This document shows, piece after piece, positions 6,827 to 12,411 of a DNA stretch of 12,411 nt (the stretch's first letter is position 1; each line of letters begins with the position of its first letter). Below the pieces are notes generated by a model. It was not told the DNA's origin, did no database searches, and worked only from the letters and a program-made list of their open reading frames with translations. Made by a program: the position numbers and the translations under genes. The DNA is from Patescibacteria group bacterium (lineage in GTDB: Bacteria > Patescibacteriota > Patescibacteriia > 2-12-FULL-60-25). The DNA is taken from contig JAGOUA010000019.1 in assembly GCA_018061485.1 (NCBI GenBank), positions 1 to 12,411 of the forward strand, given 5' to 3'.

Positions 6827-7168
6827 TTACTCGATATACCGAACTTCTTCGACCGGAACATACCCCAAATCACGTACCCGTTCTTGCAAGGAAGAGTAGG
6901 ACTGCACCAAAGCCGCCTGCGCTTCAAGTGCGCTTACCTGTTCTCGCAGACGCTCCGCTTGGCGTTCCAATGAGCGGATCGTATACACCTTTGACGCAGA
7001 CATGTTGACCGAGATGATAGAAAAACCCAATAAAAGACAGCCGAGCACCGCCAAAAGAACGGTAAATAGCCGATAGCGCCCTTCAAAAAAAGAGATGGAA
7101 AAAGGACGCTTTACTCCCAAAGCGTCTTGTGGTCGTTTTAACGAAAGGACAAAGGAACGTGAGGACAT
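6827..7168 (-). CDS. ftsL: FtsL/DivIC-like cell-division protein
   Basis: 113-aa bitopic protein: about 32 cytoplasmic residues with basic character, one TM helix (about 33-54, YRLFTVLLAVLGCLLLGFSI), then an external coiled coil (about 62-100, IRSLERQAERLREQVSALE) and an end LGYVPVEEVRYIE like the rLGm-x-P-x-x-v-x-yi tail of FtsL/DivIC. FtsL works in the FtsQLB complex that activates septal peptidoglycan synthesis. Sequence alone does not separate FtsL from FtsB/DivIC; the position directly after rsmH is the classical ftsL position in the dcw cluster. It lies 39 bp after rsmH. A weak AAAAAGAG precedes the ATG. The ftsI gene that normally follows is absent. Confidence 0.75.
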   Translation of the reverse strand: MSSRSFVLSLKRPQDALGVKRPFSISFFEGRYRLFTVLLAVLGCLLLGFSIISVNMSASKVYTIRSLERQAERLREQVSALEAQAALVQSYSSLQERVRDLGYVPVEEVRYIE

Positions 7169-7207
7169 AAGAACTCTTTTTAGAACGTGCTCAATGAGCC
7201 CATTCCC

Positions 7208-8101
7208 CTACGGACGATACTCCGCGTAGCGCAGTTTCGCGCTTCTTGCCCTAGGATTTCGCTCACACTCTTCGACAGAGGGAGGCAGGGGCTGCGGATC
7301 TGGAGCAACCCACCCTGGTTGTTGAAACAGTTTTTTCACCAGCCGATCTTCGATGGATTGAAAGGTAATAATCGCGAGTCGACCGCCCGGAACCAGTATG
7401 CGCTCAGCCTGTTGAACGGCAGCGCGAATATGTTCTAATTCTTCATTCACTAATGTTCGCAGAGCGAGAAAAACTCGCGTTGCTGGATGAATGCGACCGT
7501 GTTCGTATCGCTCTGAAACAGCCGCGGTCACCACTTCGGCAAGCTTCGTCGTACTCACGATGTACGCCTCACGACGTGCTCGCTCAATAGCCTTCGCTAT
7601 ACGAAAAGCGTATTTTTCGTCGCCGTACGTCTCAAAGAGCTCTGTCAGCGCCTGGACATCCCATGTATTCACCACCTCTGCCGCCGTGAGTCCGTCAGTA
7701 TTTGCCTTGGGCCCTAAGCGCATGTCGAGCACGCCCTCTTGCAAGAACGAAAGTCCGATGCGAGGGTCTTCTAGCTCATCCGAAGAAAAGCCAAGGTCGA
7801 GCAACACTCCATCGACAGCCGTTACTCCTCGACGCTCTAATTCATCCGCAAAAAACGCGAAATTCGCCTCGATCCCTTCCCATCGATCGCGATACGCATG
7901 CAACCGCTGCTCTGCGCTCGCAAGAGCATCTGGGTAGATCTCAAACGAGAAAACACGCCCATGAGGAGCCGAGGCTTTCAAGAGCGCTTCTGTGTGAGAT
8001 CCTCCCCCCAGCGTTCCGTCAACGTACACACCGCCATCCTTGGGCCCAAGGACAAGCATGGATTCCTCAAGCATGACAGGGATATGGACAGTGGTAGTCA
8101 T
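7208..8101 (-). CDS. rsmH: 16S rRNA (cytosine(1402)-N(4))-methyltransferase
   Basis: 297 aa (family about 300-315). Makes m4C at 16S rRNA position 1402 in the P site, using SAM. Motifs: HIPVMLEE (6-13), SAM-binding VYVDGTLGGGSHTEALL (25-41), FSFEIYPDAL, LLDLGFSSDELEDPRIGLSF (100-119), GVLDMRLGP, the GRIHPATRVFLALRTLVNEEL block (202-222), PGGRLAIITF, then QSIEDRLVKKLF. The His of the usual FHSLEDR motif is Gln here (Q248). The start at 8101 shares ATGA with the mraZ stop, so translational coupling is expected; a longer frame to 8188 overlaps mraZ and is rejected. No SD is present. Second gene of the dcw-type operon. Confidence 0.96.
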   Translation of the reverse strand: MTTTVHIPVMLEESMLVLGPKDGGVYVDGTLGGGSHTEALLKASAPHGRVFSFEIYPDALASAEQRLHAYRDRWEGIEANFAFFADELERRGVTAVDGVLLDLGFSSDELEDPRIGLSFLQEGVLDMRLGPKANTDGLTAAEVVNTWDVQALTELFETYGDEKYAFRIAKAIERARREAYIVSTTKLAEVVTAAVSERYEHGRIHPATRVFLALRTLVNEELEHIRAAVQQAERILVPGGRLAIITFQSIEDRLVKKLFQQPGWVAPDPQPLPPSVEECERNPRARSAKLRYAEYRP

Positions 8102-8529
8102 ACAGTAAACCGAGAGAGCGTATTCGCCATGGTGTTTGCGTTCATTTCGCCTTCTTGTGAAGCCATCTGCCAAGCGTCCGCATCCCAAAGCTCGACACGA
8201 TTCCCCAAACCCAGGAATACCACCTCTCGGGTAAGAGAGGCATAGGAGCGAAGAGGTTCTGGGACAAGCATGCGCCCAGAACGATCAAGCTCAATATCGG
8301 TAGCTCCTGCCAAGAAAAAGCGTATCACTGCACGAGTGTCTGCCTGAGCCCAAGAATTGGACTGCAGTTCAGCAACGAACGCTTCCCACGCATCACGCGA
8401 AAACAACGTCAGGGACCGATCGAGACCGCGAGCAAGGACCGCCTGAGGCTGGCAAAGCGCACGAAACTTGACCGGAACAGCAATCCGACCTTTGTCGTCG
8501 AGGGTGTGTCGATATTCCCCGATATACAT
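8098..8529 (-). CDS. mraZ: transcriptional regulator MraZ
   Basis: 143 aa, typical MraZ length. Two AbrB/SpoVT-like half-domains, each with the DxxGR signature: MYIGEYRHTLDDKGRIAVP (DDKGR 11-15) and IELDRSGRMLVP (DRSGR 82-86). MraZ forms ring-like oligomers, binds TGGGN repeats ahead of its own operon and regulates dcw expression. The frame is open to 8556, but the homology begins at ATG 8529 (MYIGEY), while the extension crosses the first operator repeat. First gene of the mraZ-rsmH-ftsL operon, overlapping rsmH by 4 bp. There is no SD, and the leader from the predicted promoter is about 39 nt. Autoregulation is likely, given the matching operator upstream. Confidence 0.96.
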   Translation of the reverse strand: MYIGEYRHTLDDKGRIAVPVKFRALCQPQAVLARGLDRSLTLFSRDAWEAFVAELQSNSWAQADTRAVIRFFLAGATDIELDRSGRMLVPEPLRSYASLTREVVFLGLGNRVELWDADAWQMASQEGEMNANTMANTLSRFTV

Positions 8530-8550
8530 AGGACGGATTGGGTGGAAGAA

Positions 8551-8575
8551 TCCCACTTTCTCCCACTTGCTCCCA
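8551..8575 (-). promoter_or_regulatory. MraZ operator: three TGGGA direct repeats
   Basis: On the minus strand TGGGA occurs at 8575-8571, 8565-8561 and 8555-8551, separated by exactly 5 bp (10-bp period). This is the TGGGN-N5-TGGGN-N5-TGGGN pattern known for MraZ-binding repeats. The array begins at the downstream edge of the -10 and continues past the predicted +1 (about 8568), so bound MraZ would block initiation or early elongation. Confidence 0.88.
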
Positions 8576-8604
8576 TCCTACGAATAAATCCCTTCTCGCG
8601 TCAA
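8575..8604 (-). promoter_or_regulatory. mraZ operon promoter
   Basis: Minus strand: -35 TTGACG (8604-8599), 18-bp spacer, -10 TAGGAT (8580-8575). Predicted start about 8568. The -10 hexamer is the same as the one proposed for queA. Confidence 0.6.
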
Positions 8605-8612
8605 AGGATTCC

Positions 8613-8621
8613 TGTGGATAA
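8613..8621 (-). promoter_or_regulatory. perfect DnaA-box sequence upstream of the mraZ promoter
   Basis: TTATCCACA on the minus strand (TGTGGATAA on plus) matches the strong DnaA-box consensus exactly. It ends 8 bp upstream of the mraZ -35. No second perfect box was noticed in the window, so this is a candidate regulatory site, not an origin. Confidence 0.45.
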
Positions 8622-8664
8622 CCCACGCGCGATGCATCGGGAAGGCGCCAACCACGCCCCCCCC

Positions 8665-9435
8665 CTACGAGAACAGGCGGTCTGGACCAACAATCACTGA
8701 CAACGCCTTTGGTAGCACTTCAAACGAAGCTTCACGCGCTGTAATTCCCTGCCCGTCCACCGCGATGTGCAGTGACTGGTCTTCCAGATCACGAATCACC
8801 CCTTTTTGAAATAAGACTTTCGTTTCTTCAAGCTCCGTCCGTTTCCACATCCCAAAAAATGCCGCCGCTTCTCGCTTAGTATGAATCACCGCTTCTAACT
8901 GCCCATCATACGGATCAGAAAGCACGTCCCCTGTTTTTGGTTGTAAAGCAAAATTTCGTATCGCTAAAGGACTTGGTTCTCTTCCTGAAATGGAGTACGT
9001 GCCCTCAAAGGTGAGTTTTGCTCGCGTGTCTTGAATCGCTGCCTCGAGAAGAAACGGGCGCTTATTGATCGTTCCGACGTCTAACACTCGCAATACACGA
9101 GCCGCGATAAGCGGGATCGCCTGAGCGCCCTGTGACATACCGAGAGCACGCCCTAGTACGGAAGGCTCTGGAGAGATGTACCCCATCGTAATCCCTGGAT
9201 GACGCAGACTCCACGGGAGCCACGACAGGTGCCACGCGGGCGGTCCAATCAAAATCACATTCTTTACCCCTTGCTTGAGCGCCTCTTCGAGCCCACCTTC
9301 GACATCATGAAAGCCACCAAAAAATTCCGGCCCCTGGATGCCGATACGCGCAATCTCTGTTTGAATGCGATCTCGATCTTTATTCGCGATTCCTTGCCCC
9401 AAAGCGAGATCAAACACGTAGGCAAAGGAGGACAT
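8665..9435 (-). CDS. DAG-kinase/LCB5-like fold protein, catalytic loop degenerate
   Basis: 256 aa. The overall order fits the YegS/DagK lipid-kinase fold: an N-terminal Rossmann-like half (YVFDLALG, then GVKNVILIG 56-64), MGYISPEPSVLGRALGM (84-100) where active relatives have lGIIPxGTxNDfArxLG, VLDVGTINKRPFLLEA (118-132, cf. iDlGxvNgxxFl), SDPYDGQLEAVI (173-184) and a final strand block IAVDGQGITAREASFEVLP with ALSVIV (about 224-249). The GGDGT nucleotide loop is replaced by GPPAW (64-68), and the GTxN motif is lost. Ordinary lipid phosphorylation is therefore doubtful; it may bind a lipid or nucleotide without catalysis, or have a different substrate (inference). It lies 3 bp after the bactofilin stop, so the two are probably co-transcribed. 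A weak AAAGAG precedes ATG 9435. A 9-base poly-G tract starts at the last base of its TAG stop. Confidence 0.65.
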   Translation of the reverse strand: MSSFAYVFDLALGQGIANKDRDRIQTEIARIGIQGPEFFGGFHDVEGGLEEALKQGVKNVILIGPPAWHLSWLPWSLRHPGITMGYISPEPSVLGRALGMSQGAQAIPLIAARVLRVLDVGTINKRPFLLEAAIQDTRAKLTFEGTYSISGREPSPLAIRNFALQPKTGDVLSDPYDGQLEAVIHTKREAAAFFGMWKRTELEETKVLFQKGVIRDLEDQSLHIAVDGQGITAREASFEVLPKALSVIVGPDRLFS

Positions 9436-9438
9436 ACG

Positions 9439-9945
9439 CTACTCTTTCTCCTCGTCAGGAGTACGAATAGGCACTTCTTCTGGCTTTACGGGCGGTCGAG
9501 GCGTTTCTTTCTTTTCTGGAAGCCGACTTGCCGTAGCAACACCGCCAACCTGCACACGACCATCGAGCGCCGCTCCCGCCTCCATAGCGAGAGATTCTGC
9601 ACGCAGGTCTCCTTTGATACGCGCTGTTGCTTTTAGCTCTAAACGACGCGTCGCCTGAATATCTCCCTCCACAGAACCAGAGATCGTGACTTCATCAGCC
9701 TGAATCGACGCCTGAATAGATGCTTCCGCACCAATCACCAAATGCCCACCACAGGTGATGGAACCTTCTAATTCACCCTCAATCGTCACATGTCCCTGAC
9801 TGCGAAAATCCCCCTCAACACGAACGCCGCGCGCAATCACCGTCTGCGCTTGTACAGATGACCCACTCAACGAAGAAGCACCAAAACCATTTGCCGAAGA
9901 CGTCGCCGGAGAGAATTTTGTGTCGTTTTTAGGAGGGGTAAACAT
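9439..9945 (-). CDS. bactofilin family cytoskeletal protein
   Basis: 168 aa. Flexible Ser/Gly-rich N-terminus (1-34), a bactofilin (DUF583) beta-helix core (about 36-136) and a charged Pro-rich tail (PEKKETPRPPVKPEE). The core shows the typical ~18-residue repeats: VIARGVRVEGDFRSQGHVTI, EGELEGSITCGGHLVI, ADEVTISGSVEGDIQATRRL, KATARIKGDLRAESLAM. Bactofilins polymerise without nucleotide, often at the membrane, and position cell-wall or polar machinery. The frame is open to 10005, but the extension is hydrophobic, without homology, and overlaps the promoter, so ATG 9945 is preferred; no SD is present. It precedes the DAG-kinase-like gene in an apparent two-gene operon just upstream of mraZ, an envelope/division neighbourhood. 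Confidence 0.92.
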   Translation of the reverse strand: MFTPPKNDTKFSPATSSANGFGASSLSGSSVQAQTVIARGVRVEGDFRSQGHVTIEGELEGSITCGGHLVIGAEASIQASIQADEVTISGSVEGDIQATRRLELKATARIKGDLRAESLAMEAGAALDGRVQVGGVATASRLPEKKETPRPPVKPEEVPIRTPDEEKE

Positions 9946-9976
9946 ACATGAGCGGAAGAACAACAAGTTTTTGCTT

Positions 9977-10005
9977 AGGATACTAAACGCGACACACACA
10001 AACAA
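9977..10005 (-). promoter_or_regulatory. possible bactofilin promoter
   Basis: Minus strand: -10 TATCCT (9982-9977), same hexamer as the rplU promoter, with a poor -35 TTGTTT (10005-10000) at 17-bp spacing. The predicted +1 near 9970 gives a leader of about 25 nt. Confidence 0.4.
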
Positions 10006-10051
10006 GCTCGCGAAGCAAGACTCGTCGCATTAAGTCAGCAAGGCATTTGGA

Positions 10052-10154
10052 AAATAGCGTCTCTTCGTAGGAGGCTTTCGGAGGGCGACGGCCCGAGAAG
10101 GAGGCGTCTTTTCCGCAGAAAAGAACGCCGTACTCCGAAGAGGAGATGCTATTT
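10052..10154. repeat. three-way-junction inverted-repeat element / possible structured RNA downstream of argS
   Basis: Closing stem P1: AAATAGC (10052-10058) with GCTATTT (10148-10154), then GT with AT (one G-U), then CTCTTCG (10061-10067) with CGAAGAG (10136-10142); the only bulge is 3 nt (10143-10145). Inside, hairpin P2 has GGGC-GACG-GCCC (10083-10094), extended by CTTTC with GAGAAG. Hairpin P3 has GGCGTCTTTTC (10103-10113), loop CGCA and GAAAAG-A-ACGCC (10118-10129), giving 11 pairs with one bulged A. It starts 17 bp past the argS stop. It could be an elaborate 3'-end hairpin of the tyrS-argS transcript, a small RNA or a mobile palindromic element; no long U-run follows on the minus strand. 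No RNA family is recognised. Confidence 0.6.
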
Positions 10155-10170
10155 GCCGATCGCCATGATT

Positions 10171-11994
10171 TTACATCCGTTCTGGAACAGGGATCGTTAA
10201 GAAGCTCAATCCATTGGTGAGCGCACGCTTTGCGGCGAACGCAAGCGCCAATCGACGAAGACGTACATCGCCCTCCGCATCCATCACAGGAACGTCGCGA
10301 TAGAAGGCGTTGATGAGTTGCGCTGTCGAAAAACACCACTGCGCCAGTACCGACGGGTTCGTTTTTGTCGCATCAATGATGCCATCAAGCTGCACGCCTG
10401 AAGCCGTTACCACGATATCCGTCAAACGCGACACCGCGAGCAAAAGTTCACGCTCCGCAGGCGTCCACGCATCATCCATCGCGAGAGGCGCATCTTGATA
10501 CGCCAAACCTTGCGCGCGAGATAAAATCCCCTGCAAACGCACGACGGCATACTGACAATAGGGCCCCGTCACCCCCTCAAACGCCAACGCTTGCTCGCGA
10601 TCAAACGTAAAAATGGTGTTTGGATCTTGTTTTAGCAAAGCAAACTTCATCCCACCAAGAGCAATCGCGTGAGCCGTCCGCTGTATCGCCTCTTCATCCC
10701 AATCCGCATGACGAGCGCGCGTTTGCTCAACTGCATACGCCACCACCGAGTCACGGAGCTCTTGATACGTGACCACGTTGCCCTTACGGCTCGACATCGC
10801 GCCCTCTTTGAGCGTGAGGAGCCCGTAATCCGCATAGCCGTACGTGTGCGGAAAACTCTCTGCTGGAAGCTTTTGTAAAACCGCTTGCAACTGCTTGCAA
10901 TGGAACGACTGACGGTTATCAACCAAAACGATACTTTGCCGCATCGTGGGATAATCCGCGAGTTTTTGTTTTGCGAGAGCAAGATCTTTGGAAAGATACA
11001 GCAAATTCCCATCTGTTTTACGAATAAGCGCCGTTCCGAGCTTTTGTTCTTCCAATGCGATAACGAGCGCCCCCTCACTGATCTGCGCAACACCGCTTTG
11101 CTCAAGACCGTCCACAATCTCTTTCGCCTCTTGAAGCAAGTCCGATTCAAGATAGGGCGCTGGTTTATCAAACTGAACGCCAAGCTCCGCGCAAATCTCT
11201 CCAAGCTCGCGTAAACACCAGTCACGCGTCTCGCGCCAAAGCGTCGCCCACACAAGATCTCCCATCTCTAGCGCCGCTTGGATGCGAGAAACGTCTGTCA
11301 GCGCCTCAGGTCGCTCTTCCAGAGCCTGTCCCGCTTCGACATACACCCTCGCCAGCATGTTACCCGTACGATCTTCGGCAGGCACCGATGCAAGAAGAGC
11401 GTCTACCTGTTCTTGCGCTAACGTAGACGCGTCGTATCCATGTGATTCGACGAGTCTCCACAGGGTTTTTGCCACGTTTACCCCTTGATCATTCACAAAC
11501 TGCACCGCCTGTACGGGTACGCCCGCTGCTTTCCAGAGCGAATGATACGCCACACCCGTGACAAAGTTCCGCAAATGCCCGATATGAATCTCTTTGTGCG
11601 TATTTGGATTCGCGTATTCAAAAACAACAGGATGTTCTTGCTTGGCTTCTGCCGAGGCCGGCGGTTGCGCACCATACCCCTCGCCCACCTCAAGCACCGC
11701 GTGAAGCATCGACCCGAGAGAGGCGTCCGTAAAACGAACATTGATGTACGGTCCAGCCACCTCTGCAGACGCTACCAATCCAGACGCTTGCAAGGCCTCT
11801 GCCAGTCGCGTCGCAATGACTCCCGGAGCCCGCTCGCCATCAAGATTCAAGCCGAAACACGGGATCGCCATATCTCCAAGATCCGGTGAAGGACACGCCG
11901 AAAACCGTTCTACAGGAAGAACAACTCCCTGCGCTTCAAGCCACGCAGCGATCTTTTGCTGTTCTTGCCGTAGAACACTGGAAGAAAACACCAT
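10171..11994 (-). CDS. argS: arginyl-tRNA synthetase
   Basis: 607 aa, class Ia ArgRS, charging tRNA-Arg in the cytoplasm. N-terminal additional domain (about 1-95), then the catalytic core: FEYANPNTHKEIHIGHLRN (HIGH at 137-140), VQFVNDQGVNVAK, an aminoacyl-site region with LIRKTDGNLLYLSKDLALA (about 324-342), and the KMSKS-type loop MSSRKGN (400-406). The anticodon-binding all-alpha domain follows (about 465-607: GVTGPYCQYAVVRLQGIL to the C-terminal LSFLTIPVPERM; most ArgRSs end in LxLLGIxxPExM). The usual YAHAR after GPY-QY is YAVVR. ATG 11994 lies 3 bp after the tyrS stop, so the two are co-transcribed; no SD is present. Start and length fit the family. The 3' flank holds the hairpin element at 10052-10154. 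Confidence 0.97.
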   Translation of the reverse strand: MVFSSSVLRQEQQKIAAWLEAQGVVLPVERFSACPSPDLGDMAIPCFGLNLDGERAPGVIATRLAEALQASGLVASAEVAGPYINVRFTDASLGSMLHAVLEVGEGYGAQPPASAEAKQEHPVVFEYANPNTHKEIHIGHLRNFVTGVAYHSLWKAAGVPVQAVQFVNDQGVNVAKTLWRLVESHGYDASTLAQEQVDALLASVPAEDRTGNMLARVYVEAGQALEERPEALTDVSRIQAALEMGDLVWATLWRETRDWCLRELGEICAELGVQFDKPAPYLESDLLQEAKEIVDGLEQSGVAQISEGALVIALEEQKLGTALIRKTDGNLLYLSKDLALAKQKLADYPTMRQSIVLVDNRQSFHCKQLQAVLQKLPAESFPHTYGYADYGLLTLKEGAMSSRKGNVVTYQELRDSVVAYAVEQTRARHADWDEEAIQRTAHAIALGGMKFALLKQDPNTIFTFDREQALAFEGVTGPYCQYAVVRLQGILSRAQGLAYQDAPLAMDDAWTPAERELLLAVSRLTDIVVTASGVQLDGIIDATKTNPSVLAQWCFSTAQLINAFYRDVPVMDAEGDVRLRRLALAFAAKRALTNGLSFLTIPVPERM

Positions 11995-11997
11995 AGG

Positions 11998-12411
11998 CTA
12001 CGCTCGTCGAAGCGAGGCAAACCCACGCTTTCCCTTTTGCACTAATACTGGTTCATCACCCAGGACGATCACCTGCTTACTATCCTGCGCGAGTTCGCCA
12101 TTCACACGCACCGCGGACTGCTCAATTTGCCGACGAGCTTCACTCTTAGAATCAACAAGACCCGTGAACACAAGCGCGTCCATAAGCGCCATCTCCGCTT
12201 CAGAAGTTACGTACTCCGCGATTTCTTGAGGTAATTCCCCCTGTTGATGGACCTGCGCAAAATGTTCCGCCGCCTTCTCGGCTGCGTCCGCGCCAAAACA
12301 CCACGTCACCACGCGAAGAGCGAGCTCTTTTTTGAGGATAAGTGGGTTTTCTCCGCCGTCTAAGCGCGCGCGAATATCCGCCACTTCTTCCGCTGACGCT
12401 TGCGTGAGAAT
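11998..12411 (-). CDS. tyrS: tyrosyl-tRNA synthetase, C-terminal part (5' end beyond window)
   Basis: The last 137 codons are present; the frame is open at 12411, so the apparent GTG start at 12384 is internal. Recognised by the TyrRS segment NPLILKKELALRVVTWCFG-AAEKAAEHFAQV (about 23-53 of the visible part), followed by the C-terminal S4 RNA-binding domain (MALMDALVFTGLVDSKSEAR, RQIEQSAVRVNGE, ending in a basic GKRGFASLRRA tail), which contacts tRNA-Tyr. The catalytic domain with HIGH and KMSKS is outside the window. It lies upstream of argS on the same strand with only 3 bp between them, an apparent synthetase operon. Confidence 0.9.
   Translation of the reverse strand: MLTQASAEEVADIRARLDGGENPLILKKELALRVVTWCFGADAAEKAAEHFAQVHQQGELPQEIAEYVTSEAEMALMDALVFTGLVDSKSEARRQIEQSAVRVNGELAQDSKQVIVLGDEPVLVQKGKRGFASLRRA

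Noticed and set aside
8613..8621. Replication origin
   Set aside because: Only one perfect DnaA box, no AT-rich unwinding region and no dnaA/dnaN nearby.
8657..8665. Nine-base poly-C (poly-G on the gene strand) at the DAG-kinase-like stop codon, considered as a phase-variable tract
   Set aside because: It begins at the last base of the TAG stop, so slippage would not change the protein, and it is over 50 bp upstream of the mraZ -35; an assembly homopolymer artefact is also possible.
10052..10154. tRNA or tmRNA reading of the cloverleaf-like element
   Set aside because: No T-loop GTTCRA motif, no anticodon stem of proper size, no CCA and no tag frame; the arms do not have tRNA dimensions.
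10647..11255. 202-aa minus-strand frame inside argS
   Set aside because: Out-of-frame shadow, rich in Arg/Ser, with no family features; argS is unambiguous.
1..12411. CRISPR array, insertion sequence, prophage or defence system
   Set aside because: No spaced direct-repeat array, transposase, integrase or recognisable defence gene in any frame; the region is housekeeping and envelope genes.

Overview
The window carries a compact bacterial chromosome segment of roughly 50-55% GC. Its genes are packed tightly and almost all lie on the minus strand. Several traits together suggest a Patescibacteria/CPR-type genome (inference from family resemblance, no search was run): a two-TM Clp-like AAA+ protein, a WecA/TagO-like transferase with an LGE(F)GS motif where most relatives have GDxGS, a DAG-kinase-like protein without its GGDGT loop, and almost no Shine-Dalgarno sequences. 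TAA, TAG and TGA all serve as stops, so the standard bacterial code applies.

Layout, left to right. (1) 1-496 (-) is a truncated HlyD/AcrA-type periplasmic adaptor. Just upstream in the same operon is an 89-aa AbrB/SpoVT-fold regulator at 506-775 (-), with a strong sigma-70-type promoter at 810-838. (2) Divergent from these, queA (908-1933, +) ends at a bidirectional hairpin terminator (1992-2019) that it shares with convergent rplU (2029-2322, -). (3) 2363-6802 (-) encodes, in transcription order, a Trp-rich small membrane protein, a membrane-anchored Clp/AAA+ protein joined to it by an ATGA stop/start overlap, a WecA/TagO-like phosphoglycosyl transferase and a secreted or anchored DUF192 protein. 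(4) Immediately upstream is a reduced dcw start: mraZ-rsmH-ftsL (8529 down to 6827, -). It has a promoter, three TGGGA repeats of the MraZ operator type and a perfect DnaA box. No ftsI, mur or mraY gene follows. (5) Further upstream are a degenerate DAG-kinase-like protein (8665-9435, -) and a bactofilin (9439-9945, -). (6) A 225-bp gap holds a strong three-way-junction inverted-repeat structure (10052-10154). (7) argS (10171-11994, -) and the 3' end of tyrS (11998-12411, -) lie head to tail, 3 bp apart.

Functionally, the segment mixes translation and tRNA functions (tyrS, argS, queA, rplU) with cell division and envelope functions (mraZ, rsmH, ftsL, bactofilin, the WecA-like transferase, the efflux adaptor).

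The least ordinary items are: a Clp-like AAA+ ATPase that lacks the aromatic pore loops in both rings and has a broken first Walker B; the structured element downstream of argS; and a start-site pattern in which 12 of 14 genes begin as TATG without an SD. The only two exceptions are exactly the two genes whose promoters predict leaderless mRNAs.
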